In this document: positions 18,400 through 26,791 of the stretch, piece after piece
How the letters are laid out: each line of letters opens with the position of its first letter
How positions within the stretch are numbered: position 1 is the stretch's first letter
Assembly (NCBI GenBank): GCA_947626545.1
Contig: CANQSS010000002.1
Coordinates: 59,500-123,499, forward strand
DNA length: 64,000 nucleotides
DNA from: an uncultured Akkermansia sp.
GTDB taxonomy: Bacteria; Verrucomicrobiota; Verrucomicrobiia; Verrucomicrobiales; Akkermansiaceae
Direction: 5' to 3'
Program-made: the position numbers and the translations under genes
The notes under the pieces: model-generated
The model's database searches: none
What the model saw: the letters and a program-made list of their open reading frames with translations, nothing else
What the model was told of the DNA's origin: nothing

Positions 18400-19980
18400 A
18401 TGCTCCGAGAGCTCCATCTGCGTCTGCCCCTGCCGCAGGCCGATTCTCCGGACGCCCGTTTGCGGGCCGCTGCTCGTGCACTGCGTTTGCCCCTGCGCCG
18501 CATCCACGGACTGCGCCTCCTCAAGGAGAGTCTCGACGCCCGTCAACGCACGATCTGCAAGCAGTTGCGCTGTCTTGTGGCGGTGGATGAGCCCCTGCCT
18601 CCCCCGACCCCTTTGCCTGCCTCCCCCTCACCGGCTCCGCAGGACGCCCCGCGCCTTATCATCGTGGGCAGTGGTCCGGCGGGTCTTTTTGCTGCTCTGC
18701 GTTGTTTGGAACTCGGGGTGCGTCCGGTCCTGCTGGAACGCGGCAAGGATGTGAGCGCACGACGCTTCGACCTGCGCCCCATTAACTGCGAGGGACGAGT
18801 ACCGATAGATTCCAATTACTGCTTCGGTGAGGGCGGCGCCGGGGCTTTCTCCGATGGTAAGTTATACACCCGCGCCACCAAACGTGGGGATGTGGCGGAA
18901 GTGTACCGCTACTTTGTAGCGTACGGCGCAAATCCCTCTATCCTGACGGATGCCCACCCGCACATCGGCTCGGATAAACTGCCGCGCATTATCCAATCGA
19001 TGCGCGCTGCCATCATCGCTGCCGGCGGAGAGGTGCATTTCGGCACGCGCGTGTGCGGCCTGCTGCGCAGTGCGGACGGCTCGCGGTTGCTCGGCGTGCG
19101 CAGCGTTGACGGTCGGGAATGGCAGGCAAACGCTGTCATTCTGGCGACCGGACACAGCGCTCGCGACATCTACCGCATGTTGGTGCAGGAGAAGTTGATG
19201 CTGGAGCGCAAAGCCTTCGCTGCCGGTGTGCGCATTGAACACCCTCAGGCTCTCATTGATGCCGCTCTCTACCATTTGCGCCCGGGACAGATACGCCCAC
19301 ACAACCTGCCCGCCGCGCGCTATACGCTATCCACTACCATCCGCGAGCGCGGGGTGCATTCCTTTTGCATGTGCCCGGGCGGTTTCATCGTGCCCGCTGC
19401 CACGGAAAACGATGAGGTCGTGGTGAACGGTATGTCGCTTTCCCGCCGAAGTTCTCCACTTGCTAATTCCGGCTTCGTGGTAACCGTCACCCCGGAGGAT
19501 ACGGACACTTTCGCGCGTGGGCACGGCGTTCTCTCCGGCATTGTTTGGCAAAAACAGCTGGAACAAGCTTCCGCCCGCGCCGGCGGCGGCGCCATGAAAG
19601 CTCCCGCCCAGCGTGTGCAGGATTTCCTGAATCGACGCACTTCGGTCTCTCTGCGCGCCTGTAACTACCGCCCCGGGATTACGCCGTACAACCTGTGGGA
19701 ACTGCTGCCGCGCGGCATCTGTGAGCGTATGGCAGAGGGCCTCCGCCTCTTTGAACGCAATATTCCCGGTTTCACCGGCGAAGATGCCTTGCTCATCGGC
19801 ACGGAAACGCGTACCAGCTCACCCGTACGTATTCCACGCAATTCTGACACCCTGCAGCACCCGCAACTCGCCGGGCTTTTCCCCTGCGCCGAAGGGGCCG
19901 GGTACGCCGGCGGCATTGTTTCCGCAGCGCTGGATGGCAGATTATGCGCCGAGGCTGCCGCAGCATACCTACACAGATGA
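18400..19980 (+). CDS. FAD-dependent oxidoreductase of the COG2509 type
   Basis: Protein of 526 residues in an uncharacterised but widespread FAD-dehydrogenase family. Residues 1-80 form an N-terminal domain typical of this family (RLPLRRIHGLRLLKESLDAR). Then comes a dinucleotide-binding fold, IIVGSGPAGLFAA (87-99), followed by LLERGKDV, CFGEGGAGAFSDGKLYTR (the family hallmark), NAVILATGHSARD, and a C-terminal FAD motif around GLFPCAEGAGYAGGIVSAALDG. Substrate and redox partner are not known. It follows cysE by 15 bases, so it is probably co-transcribed. A proline-rich linker (70-80) separates the two parts. Confidence 0.85.
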   Translation: MLRELHLRLPLPQADSPDARLRAAARALRLPLRRIHGLRLLKESLDARQRTICKQLRCLVAVDEPLPPPTPLPASPSPAPQDAPRLIIVGSGPAGLFAALRCLELGVRPVLLERGKDVSARRFDLRPINCEGRVPIDSNYCFGEGGAGAFSDGKLYTRATKRGDVAEVYRYFVAYGANPSILTDAHPHIGSDKLPRIIQSMRAAIIAAGGEVHFGTRVCGLLRSADGSRLLGVRSVDGREWQANAVILATGHSARDIYRMLVQEKLMLERKAFAAGVRIEHPQALIDAALYHLRPGQIRPHNLPAARYTLSTTIRERGVHSFCMCPGGFIVPAATENDEVVVNGMSLSRRSSPLANSGFVVTVTPEDTDTFARGHGVLSGIVWQKQLEQASARAGGGAMKAPAQRVQDFLNRRTSVSLRACNYRPGITPYNLWELLPRGICERMAEGLRLFERNIPGFTGEDALLIGTETRTSSPVRIPRNSDTLQHPQLAGLFPCAEGAGYAGGIVSAALDGRLCAEAAAAYLHR

Positions 19981-20240
19981 AGGCAGACGGAGCCTGCCTA
20001 TGTACGATGTACGATTTGGCCAAGCCGTGGACGCAGCTTCGCATGATTCGCGCCCCTTTCAAACCAACGACCTTGTATGATTTAGCCAAGCCATGGACAC
20101 GGCTTCGCATAATCCAGCACCTTTCGAACTACTACCTTGCGTAATTTTCCCCACCACCTTCGCTTACGCTCCGCAGTTCCGCGAGCCGGAGGCTCGCCAA
20201 ATTTCTAAATCGTAAATCGTAAATCGTAAATCATAAATGG
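19981..20240. repeat. Inter-operon repeat element, copy 6
   Basis: Gap between convergent genes. It starts right after the oxidoreductase stop with drifted heptamers (TGTACGATGTACGATTTGGC), continues with two diverged copies of the 66-bp unit (about 20014-20120), a GCGAGCCGGAGGCTCGC stem, and ATCGTAA heptamers at 20205-20236, three bases before the next stop codon. The outer left arm is missing. Confidence 0.75.
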
Positions 20241-20242
20241 TA

Positions 20243-20935
20243 TCATTTTGCGTTCACCATCAACGTATAAATTCGCGAAAATTCCGCTAAATAGAGTGCG
20301 GGCTGCTGCGTCGAATGACTCCGCATTTCAGCTATGCGCCGCAATACCGCCGCCATCGACGTCGCCAGCGCACTGCGAAAATCCAGCAACGCCAGTAATT
20401 CGTGAGCCGCGCCTATCATGTAGCGCCGAGAGCTTCCCCTGGCACGTTTACCTGCCTGGGCCGGGTTTGCCAGCTGGAAATAATGATCGTGGTAATATAC
20501 GTTTTCCAGATGAAATTGACCTGACGCCACATATTCTGCGTCCATGCGCAGGCAGAGTTGGCAGATGAGCATCATCAACGTGCATAAATCCCGCGCCGAC
20601 AAACACCGCCCGTCACTCTGCATCATATCCAGCGGCTCGCCTTCCGGGCTTTCCTTGGCCACCATCCACGTCCCTTCCGCCTCCATCACCTCCAACACAC
20701 GCGACAGGTGTTCCCCTTGAAACCCGGCCTGGACTCGGGCGGTATCCAGAAAAAGCTCTACGTTGCGTTTGTCCCCCACGGCGCTTTTCCGCAGCACCTC
20801 CACCATCACTTCACGCCTCAAATCTCTCTGCTTCCCGCGGTACAGGATTGTATCACGCTCCTCCCTAATCACGGAGGTAAGCATATACTGCTCCCCCACG
20901 AGCATGGGTAAATCGTAAAAATCTGTTTTATCCAT
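20243..20935 (-). CDS. Probable pseudokinase (degenerate Ser/Thr kinase fold)
   Basis: Protein of 230 residues that reads like an N-lobe and half a C-lobe of a bacterial Ser/Thr kinase, with catalytic residues lost. YMLTSVIREERDTILYRGK resembles the first two strands, REVMVEVLRKSA the strand that normally carries the ATP lysine (here Glu46), and GTWMVAKESPEGEPLDMM the hinge. SGQFHLENVYY (138-148) aligns with HRDLKPENILL but has SGQ for HRD while keeping Asn145; QLANPA replaces the DFG segment. The remainder is helical. It starts four bases after the upstream secreted-protein gene, so the two form an operon. A regulatory or scaffold role is inference; structure prediction would test the fold. 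Confidence 0.6.
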   Translation of the reverse strand: MDKTDFYDLPMLVGEQYMLTSVIREERDTILYRGKQRDLRREVMVEVLRKSAVGDKRNVELFLDTARVQAGFQGEHLSRVLEVMEAEGTWMVAKESPEGEPLDMMQSDGRCLSARDLCTLMMLICQLCLRMDAEYVASGQFHLENVYYHDHYFQLANPAQAGKRARGSSRRYMIGAAHELLALLDFRSALATSMAAVLRRIAEMRSHSTQQPALYLAEFSRIYTLMVNAK

Positions 20936-20939
20936 GAAG

Positions 20940-21818
20940 TTACTGCGCGTTGAGAAGTTTAATGACCGGCAGACCTTCCACCGCCTGATCCCACACCGCC
21001 GCGGGAAAGGTAAACTGCATAAACGCGCGCGGCTCATCCTCACCGGGTTCCTCAACACGCTTCACGCGCACCGTCTGTTCCGGCTGCCCGAGTACCTCCG
21101 GCACCACCGTATCAATGAGATGCGCTGGGATTTTAAGCACCACATCTTGGGTCGGGTGCATAACAGGCGGATGCAGGTAAGTGTTCTCATCGGGCGCGAT
21201 GGTAGCCGACCAACCTTCCGGCAGACTCAAATCGACGGATGTGACACGACTCACAGATTGACCGTTCACGCTCATCCAACCGCCCACGCGGCGCACTACC
21301 TGCATGGCTTTCTCTCCGGCTTTCCCCTGCTCGTCCACCGGCAAATCCAACGCCAGAGCCTTTTTCCCACGAGCAAAAGCAGACTGGAGCTTGTTGATCA
21401 CCTGCTGCGCGGTGGGGAGTTCCTCCGTGTCCCCCAAATTGACGTGTTCAACATCTGCGCCGTCACTCACAACCGCCATCTGAACTTTCGCCGCTTCCTT
21501 CTGCAAATCCTCGGTCACCGATTGATTTTCGGCGGCGCCGACAATGCCCACGGCATTGCAACCGGCTTCCTTCGCCATCAGGACTATGCTATTGATGAGT
21601 TCGGGGCTGATAACGCTCTTGTTACCCTGCGCATCGGGGGCAATGTGCACTTCCAAACGCAGCCCCGGGCATTCATTCTCGGTTTGGCCAGCCTCCTCGG
21701 TATCAACAGACGGCGCCCCCCCAACACCTCCGGCACACGCGCCGCAGGCTTTCCCTTCCGAATCCACACCCATAACCATGGGCACGAGCATCGCAAGCAT
21801 CGAGAGTAGTATCCTCAT
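20940..21818 (-). CDS. Secreted protein of unknown function
   Basis: Not recognised. It has 292 residues with a signal peptide (MRILLSMLAMLVPMVMG) and a short Cys/Gly-rich stretch after it (CGACAGGVGG), then a mostly soluble sequence. The first half has alternating helix/strand character (INSIVLMAKEAGCNAVGIVG) that could be a small alpha/beta domain; the second half looks like a beta sandwich (VTSVDLSLPEGWSATIAPDE). It is the first gene of a two-gene operon with the pseudokinase, behind a clear promoter. Location is probably periplasmic. Confidence 0.65.
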   Translation of the reverse strand: MRILLSMLAMLVPMVMGVDSEGKACGACAGGVGGAPSVDTEEAGQTENECPGLRLEVHIAPDAQGNKSVISPELINSIVLMAKEAGCNAVGIVGAAENQSVTEDLQKEAAKVQMAVVSDGADVEHVNLGDTEELPTAQQVINKLQSAFARGKKALALDLPVDEQGKAGEKAMQVVRRVGGWMSVNGQSVSRVTSVDLSLPEGWSATIAPDENTYLHPPVMHPTQDVVLKIPAHLIDTVVPEVLGQPEQTVRVKRVEEPGEDEPRAFMQFTFPAAVWDQAVEGLPVIKLLNAQ

Positions 21819-21827
21819 CTTACGCTC

Positions 21828-21856
21828 ATGCTAGCAAAGCACGCCCTCTCTGTCAA
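21828..21856 (-). promoter_or_regulatory. Promoter of the secreted-protein/pseudokinase operon
   Basis: Minus strand: TTGACA (21856-21851), 17-nt spacer, TAGCAT (21833-21828), nine bases before the ATG at 21818. A near-leaderless mRNA is expected. Confidence 0.8.
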
Positions 21857-21879
21857 TCTGAAAAAACATACATACATCC

Positions 21880-22140
21880 GTCCACATCCGTCCCAAGAAA
21901 AAGCGCCCCCAATAAGTTGGTAACGGCACATCATAAAACATAAGCCGTTGGTTATTTACGATTTTGCCAAGCCATGAACCTGGCTTCGCATGATTCGCGC
22001 CCCTTTCGAACCAACCACCCGTCTTGCTCCACCCTCCCCATTTGCTTACGCTTCGCAGTTCCGCGAGCCGGGGGCTCGCCAAATTTCTAAATCGCAAATC
22101 GTAAATCGTAAATGAATTGCATGTTTGATTCGCTTTTCCT
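21880..22140. repeat. Inter-operon repeat element, copy 7
   Basis: This 337-bp gap has no gene. The left arm (about 21893-21965) runs CCCAAGAAAAAGCGCCCCC, GGTAACGGCACATCAT, then a single heptamer. The middle is one copy of the 66-bp unit, then GCGAGCCGGGGGCTCGC. The right arm has ATCGTAA heptamers (22090-22112) and CCTTGGGACACGTGTG, which matches the ends of copies 8 and 9. Confidence 0.75.
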
Positions 22141-22155
22141 TGGGACACGTGTGGG

Positions 22156-23523
22156 TTACCGCAAGAAGAAACGGAGCACCTTTTCCTTCCACGCGGTGAT
22201 GGGTGCGTAGCGGAATGGCAAGTCGAGGAAGGTGAAGCGACTGAGCACTCCTTTGGCGTGGGAGAACGTGTTGAAGCCGGTGACGCCATGGTAGGCGCCC
22301 ATGCCGCTCTGCCCCACGCCGCCGAAGGGAAGATTGGGCACCGCGAGATGCATAATGGTGTCGTTGATACAGACTCCGCCCGAGGAAATGGAACCGATCA
22401 GACGTTGCTCATTGCGGCGGTTGGATGTGAAGATATAGCATGCCAACGGCTTGGGACGCGAACGCACAAACTGCTCAACCTCGTCCAAGGAATCAAACGG
22501 GATCATCGGCAAAATCGGGCCGAAAATTTCCTCCTGCATGCAAGGGGATGTCGCCGGATCGACCTCATCCAGCAAGGTGGGTTCCATGCGCAGGGTTGCT
22601 GAGTTCATTCGACCGCCCAGACGGATGTTCTCCCCGCTCAGAAGTCCCTGCAACCGCTCAAAATGCCGCTCACTCACGATATGCGTGAAGTCGGGATTAT
22701 CCGCCGGGTGTTCGCCGAGCATGCCGCGGATGGCGGCCGCATATTTCTGAATAAAGCGCTCCTTCACACTGCGGTGGATGAGCAGGTAATCCGGGGCCAC
22801 GCAAGTCTGCCCCGCATTGAGTGTTTTGCCGAAAGCAATGCGACGCGCCGCAAGCGGAATATTGGCCGTGTCATCCACAATGCACGGGCTTTTGCCGCCC
22901 AGCTCCAGGGTGACGGGCACGAGATTGGCGGCCGCAGCCTGCATCACTCGTCTGCCTACACTCGGACTTCCCGTGAAAAAGATCGTATCGAAAGGAAGCG
23001 CAAGCAGCTGCTCTGCCACATCAGTGCCACCGCCCACCGTGGTGACATATTCCGGCGGGAAAATGGCGGAAAGCAGCTCGGTGAGTTCCTTTGCCGTGTG
23101 TGGTGCGTGGCGTGAAAAACGAAGCACGCAGCAATTCCCGGCAGCCAGAGCAGAAATCAAGGGGTCGAGGCTCAGCAACAGGGGGTAATTCCACGGGCTG
23201 ATGATGAGCGCCACGCCGTACGGCTCCGGCACAATACGCGCCACCGCGGGAAACTGCGCCAGCGGCGTGCTCACCCTCTTCGGGGCGCTCCACTTGCGCA
23301 GGTGGTGCAATGCCTCACGCACGGAGTTGAGGCACAGTCCAATCTCGCACATGTACGACTCCGCGGGTGATTTGCCCAAGTCAGCATGCAGCGCCTCAGT
23401 CAGACCTTTCTCGCGCTCTCGCAGGGCGCTCTGCAAACGCTTGAGCGCATCCCGACGAAAGGAGAGCGGTCTGGTCGCTCCGCTCATGAAGTATCGGCGT
23501 TGTTTTTCGAGAATTTGCTGCAT
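22156..23523 (-). CDS. Aldehyde dehydrogenase, ALDH3-like
   Basis: NAD(P)-dependent aldehyde dehydrogenase of 455 residues. Catalytic Cys lies in NAGQTCVAPDY and the general-base Glu in LELGGKSPCIV; the substrate/cofactor block PYGVALIISPWNYPLLLSLD and FFTGSPSVGRRV are present. Length, the RKWSAPKRVSTPL segment and the C-terminal hydrophobic tail (FLDLPFRYAPITAW) fit the ALDH3 (fatty/aromatic aldehyde) class rather than the longer ALDH1/2 class. It is the last gene of an operon with an alcohol dehydrogenase and an SCP2-like lipid carrier, so a route alcohol to aldehyde to acid for a lipid-like substrate is plausible. Confidence 0.9.
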   Translation of the reverse strand: MQQILEKQRRYFMSGATRPLSFRRDALKRLQSALREREKGLTEALHADLGKSPAESYMCEIGLCLNSVREALHHLRKWSAPKRVSTPLAQFPAVARIVPEPYGVALIISPWNYPLLLSLDPLISALAAGNCCVLRFSRHAPHTAKELTELLSAIFPPEYVTTVGGGTDVAEQLLALPFDTIFFTGSPSVGRRVMQAAAANLVPVTLELGGKSPCIVDDTANIPLAARRIAFGKTLNAGQTCVAPDYLLIHRSVKERFIQKYAAAIRGMLGEHPADNPDFTHIVSERHFERLQGLLSGENIRLGGRMNSATLRMEPTLLDEVDPATSPCMQEEIFGPILPMIPFDSLDEVEQFVRSRPKPLACYIFTSNRRNEQRLIGSISSGGVCINDTIMHLAVPNLPFGGVGQSGMGAYHGVTGFNTFSHAKGVLSRFTFLDLPFRYAPITAWKEKVLRFFLR

Positions 23524-23547
23524 TATTTGTGAGGGGGTATGAGTGAT

Positions 23548-24732
23548 TCAAAGTGCGCCGCGCAGCAGATCCAGAACCTGCTGAACCGACATGGCGCGGG
23601 GGTTGACGATGAGAGCGCCATCGTTCACGGCCGTTTCCGCAACGCGTGCGAGCTGCTGTTCCGCGACCCCCGCTTCCGAGAGGCGCAGCGGAATCCCGGC
23701 GCTCGCGTGGAGCTGACCGAGCAAGTCAGTCACGGCCTGCACCAATGCTTCTCCTCGCATCTGTGCAGGGGTGGCGGCCGCTTTCTCCCATCCCACCATC
23801 TCCGGCAAGAGGCGCGCGTAGCTCTCTGCAGCGGCAGGTAAATTGTAGCGTAGGACGTGCGGCATCAGGATACCCATGGCCTCGCCGTGCGGTACATGGC
23901 ACACGCCACCCAACGCGTGGCCTATGGCGTGCACTGCACCCACCATCGAATTGGAAAAGGCAATGCCCGCCATGGTGGCCGCCAGCGCCATGTTCAGGCG
24001 AGCGTCGGCGTCTGATCCATGCTGCACTGCCCTGATTATATTGGCAGAAATGAGCTGTATCGCCGCATGGCAGTACGCGGAGCTGAGCGGATTGCTCTGC
24101 AGGCAGGTGGCGGCTTCGATGGCATGGCAAAGGGCATCCACCCCGGTAGCTGCCGTAGCGCGGGCGGGCAGACGCAGAGTCATGCGCGCATCCAGTACCG
24201 CCACGTCCGGCTCCACAAAAGGCGAGAGGAATTCCATTTTTATCCCCTGCTCCTCATTGCGAATCACCGCGACGCCCGTGCACTCCGAACCGGTGCCGGC
24301 CGTGGTGGGCACCACAATGAAGGGAATGTGCCGCCCGCATCGCAGGTTCTCAATCCCGCTGATGGCTAAAATATCGTCCGTATCGTGAGAGAGCACCAGT
24401 CGCGCTCCCTTGGCAGAGTCGATGACGGAGCCGCCTCCCACCGCCACCATGCTGTCACACCCGCTCTCGCGATACACGGCGGCAATGCGGTTCACCACGC
24501 TCAGCGAGGAATCCACCGGTATATCCGAGAACGTTGCCGCCGGTGCACAGCCTTCTGCCTGCATGGTGTCTTGCACCATGGCTACTATCCCCAGCCGCAA
24601 TAGCACGGCATCCGTGAGCAGCAGGGGACGTTCTACTTCCAAGTGGCGCAGTTCGTCCGGTATGCGCTCCAGGGCATTCTGCCCGCAGAGCAGTTTTACA
24701 GCGTTTTGGAATTCAAAATAGGCAGGTTTCAT
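23548..24732 (-). CDS. Iron-containing alcohol dehydrogenase
   Basis: Group III NAD-dependent alcohol dehydrogenase of 394 residues. NAD-binding VAVGGGSVIDSAKG, VVPTTAGTGSECTGVAVI, and the metal ligands in TGVDALCHAIEA (Asp and His) and VHAIGHALGGVCHVPHGEAMGI (two His) are all present. The ATG at 24732 is preferred: it overlaps the upstream stop as TGATG, while a TTG one codon earlier is the only alternative. Substrate is unknown. The gene lies 24 bases before the aldehyde dehydrogenase gene. Confidence 0.92.
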   Translation of the reverse strand: MKPAYFEFQNAVKLLCGQNALERIPDELRHLEVERPLLLTDAVLLRLGIVAMVQDTMQAEGCAPAATFSDIPVDSSLSVVNRIAAVYRESGCDSMVAVGGGSVIDSAKGARLVLSHDTDDILAISGIENLRCGRHIPFIVVPTTAGTGSECTGVAVIRNEEQGIKMEFLSPFVEPDVAVLDARMTLRLPARATAATGVDALCHAIEAATCLQSNPLSSAYCHAAIQLISANIIRAVQHGSDADARLNMALAATMAGIAFSNSMVGAVHAIGHALGGVCHVPHGEAMGILMPHVLRYNLPAAAESYARLLPEMVGWEKAAATPAQMRGEALVQAVTDLLGQLHASAGIPLRLSEAGVAEQQLARVAETAVNDGALIVNPRAMSVQQVLDLLRGAL

Positions 24733-25244
24733 CAACAGGCGTTTTGAAGGAATCCAACCAGGGTGCGCGCATAAACCCTCAGTCTGCTCACCGGCAGCTC
24801 AGGCAGCTCGGGTAAAATACGCCGCGACAGGATGGGTGGGAAAAGGTAGGCCTCAGCCCGGTTCACCAGGCGAGCTAAACGCATCACATCTGCTATTTCC
24901 CCAGACAGGGTGAAAGCATGCTGCGCGTAAGCGTGCGCCAGGCCCATTTGCCCGGTGAAAAGGCGAAAGGAAATAGCGAGGGCTTTCAATCGAAGCGTAC
25001 ACAGCGCCGCCTGCTCCGGGTGCGGGATGCGCAGTAGCCTCTGCCCATCCCATTCAACGAAGAGCGAGGGTGCGTTATGCCCGGTGTGAATGGCGTAGGT
25101 CATGCCGACGGGCATGCGGCGCAGCTCTGCGGCCACCTCGGGATCCAGTTTCTGCAACGCCACAAGAGCTGCATGCACCAGGCGCAGCGCCGCCGCTACA
25201 ATCATGGCTTGCAGGCGGCGTCTCATGGCTTCGACGGCAAGCAT
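24732..25244 (-). CDS. Small SCP2-like lipid-carrier protein
   Basis: Protein of 170 residues with an N-terminal hydrophobic helix (MIVAAALRLVHAALVAL) and a domain resembling the SCP2 sterol-carrier fold: MTYAIHTGHNAPSLFVEWDG, LRLKALAISFRLFTGQMGLA, HAFTLSGEIADVMRLARLVN, then NRAEAYLFPPILSRRILPE. The assignment rests on pattern resemblance only. It overlaps the upstream sua5 gene by 22 bases and the downstream alcohol dehydrogenase by one base. A carrier for the dehydrogenases' hydrophobic substrate would fit. Otherwise it is an uncharacterised conserved protein. Confidence 0.5.
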   Translation of the reverse strand: MLAVEAMRRRLQAMIVAAALRLVHAALVALQKLDPEVAAELRRMPVGMTYAIHTGHNAPSLFVEWDGQRLLRIPHPEQAALCTLRLKALAISFRLFTGQMGLAHAYAQHAFTLSGEIADVMRLARLVNRAEAYLFPPILSRRILPELPELPVSRLRVYARTLVGFLQNAC

Positions 25245-26287
25245 TCATGTGCTGTGGGACGTGCGGCCGCCGCGCGGCGTAGGCGATCCATCATGGCACA
25301 GCCCAATCCGGTCTCCGGCAGAGCCTCGGCCACAATGCAGTCCACATCCGTCTGCGCATCCATGGTTCGCATCACCGCGAAGAGTCGCACAGCAGCCTCC
25401 GCAAGGCGTCCGCTGCCGGGGGAAAGCGCCATCACCTGCGACCACTCCCCCTGCGTGGCGAGCGGGGAATCTCCTTGGTACGTGATGAGTCCGTAGCGCA
25501 CTCCTGGCTGCGGGGAGAAGGGTTCGCGCGGTTCGCAGAGGATAACCGGCTTCACCGGCGCGTAGTGCGAGCTGAGTTGACCGGGAGCCGTGAGAGCCGC
25601 GCTGGCTCCCGCACGAGACGGCTTGAGCACGCGGCACACTCCGCGCAGTTTCTCGCGGGTGACCGGTCCCTCCCGCAATAAACGCACGGCGGGTTTGCCT
25701 TTCTCATCCAAACACGGTTGCAAGATCGTGCTTTCCAACCCCTCGGAACAGGCCCCGGCATCCACCACCAGCGGGATGCGTCCGCCCAGCTCCTCCATGA
25801 CCGCCGCAGCCGATGTGGGGGATATGCGCCCGAAGCGGTTTGCACTAGGTGCGGCAACAGGATGCCCCAGCGCGCGAGCAACACCGCGCATCACTTCGTG
25901 CCGGGTCACACGGCATGCCACGGTGGGCAGTCCGCTCGTCACGATATCCGGCACGCAAGCCTTGCGCGGCAGCACCAGCGTCATCGGTCCGGGCCAAAAG
26001 AGTTCAGCAAGTTTATTGACGAGGGAGCGCAGTTCCGCAGGCACTTCTGCGATGCTGTGCACGGCCGCCGCCTCCGGCAGGTGGCAAATGAGCGGGTCAA
26101 AGCTCGGTCGCTCTTTCACTTCAAACACGCGAGCTACCGCCTCCTCACAAAAAGCATCCGCCGCTAACCCGTACACCGTCTCCGTCGGCAATGCCGCAAT
26201 CTGGCCACTCGCCAGCAACTCGGCTACCTCCCGATAAACCGAGCGCGCATTGGTGGTCATATCTATGCAGATTACACGCGTATGCAT
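25223..26287 (-). CDS. sua5: L-threonylcarbamoyladenylate synthase, Sua5 type
   Basis: Makes threonylcarbamoyl-AMP from threonine, bicarbonate and ATP for the t6A37 modification of ANN-decoding tRNAs. The YrdC domain (about residues 8-210) has ALPTETVYGLAADAF, KERPSFDPLICHLP, FWPGPMTLVL, RVTRHEVMRG and APSANRFGRISPT; a C-terminal Sua5 domain (about 235-354), which TsaC lacks, starts with PGQLSSHYAPVKPV. The ATG at 26287 lies nine bases after a strong -10 box, so it is chosen over the longer open frame; ATG at 26260 is an alternative. It heads the SCP2-alcohol-aldehyde dehydrogenase operon. Confidence 0.9.
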   Translation of the reverse strand: MHTRVICIDMTTNARSVYREVAELLASGQIAALPTETVYGLAADAFCEEAVARVFEVKERPSFDPLICHLPEAAAVHSIAEVPAELRSLVNKLAELFWPGPMTLVLPRKACVPDIVTSGLPTVACRVTRHEVMRGVARALGHPVAAPSANRFGRISPTSAAAVMEELGGRIPLVVDAGACSEGLESTILQPCLDEKGKPAVRLLREGPVTREKLRGVCRVLKPSRAGASAALTAPGQLSSHYAPVKPVILCEPREPFSPQPGVRYGLITYQGDSPLATQGEWSQVMALSPGSGRLAEAAVRLFAVMRTMDAQTDVDCIVAEALPETGLGCAMMDRLRRAAAARPTAHECLPSKP

Positions 26288-26296
26288 CTGCTCGAA

Positions 26297-26325
26297 ATCA
26301 TACACGCGCGCCTTTCGTATGTCAA
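26297..26325 (-). promoter_or_regulatory. Promoter of sua5
   Basis: Minus strand: TTGACA (26325-26320), 17-nt spacer, TATGAT (26302-26297), then nine bases to the ATG. A palindrome (26339-26366) lies 13 bases upstream of the -35 box. Confidence 0.85.
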
Positions 26326-26338
26326 GAAGAGCCAACGG

Positions 26339-26366
26339 GGCAACCGCATCAGAAAATGCGGTTGCC
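26339..26366. repeat. Promoter-proximal palindrome GGCAACCGCAT/ATGCGGTTGCC
   Basis: Perfect 11-bp stem with a 6-nt loop, on the sua5 side of repeat copy 8. The same stem occurs at 53743-53770 before the histidine operon, and variants with paired base changes occur at 2203-2227 and 52115-52142. Confidence 0.85.
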
Positions 26367-26690
26367 AATTTACGATTTTGGTACCTCTAAAAACTACTGA
26401 AGTGAAAAAACGCGGAAATTTAAAGCTGAAAAATAAAACATTTTTTGTAATACGTCCGCATGAGGATCACACGTGTCCCAATAAAATCTTTTCTGGGATC
26501 ATTCAACCCATTCCTCATGCGTTTCCTACGGATGAAGGAAGTAAGCCAGCAAGACGGCAAACTTTGCCAAGTTCGCGCGCAAGCGCGGGAATTTCCAAAT
26601 CGTAAATCGTAAATAACCAACGGCTTATGCTGCATGATGTACCGTGAACTACCCATTAGGGGTGCTTTTTCTTGGGACGGATGTGGATTT
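26367..26690. repeat. Inter-operon repeat element, copy 8
   Basis: Gap between divergent sua5 and nagA, no gene. A single heptamer lies at 26369-26380. The segment at about 26450-26570 (ACACGTGTCCCAATAAAA, CAACCCATT, AAGTAAGCCAGCAAGACGGC) is the inverted match of 48140-48260. The right arm (about 26597-26690) has ATCGTAA heptamers, then CCAACGGCTTATGC, GTGAACTACCCATTAGG and TGCTTTTTCTTGGGACGG. Confidence 0.75.
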
Positions 26691-26715
26691 TTTCCCGAAG
26701 CTGGGCTGATTAGGC

Positions 26716-26744
26716 TTGAAAGTACTAGCGGGTACGAGTAAGAT
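26716..26744 (+). promoter_or_regulatory. Probable promoter of nagA
   Basis: TTGAAA (26716-26721), 17-nt spacer, TAAGAT (26739-26744), giving a leader of about 40 nt. A TATACT sits three bases before the ATG but is too close to serve as the -10 box. Confidence 0.5.
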
Positions 26745-26791
26745 GAGGACGAGGCGCGAGGAATGCGCCGGCACACACATTCTATACTGCT

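Noticed and set aside
26783-26788. TATACT as -10 box for nagA
   Set aside because: It ends three bases before the ATG, so transcription would start inside the gene; no -35 match at the right distance.
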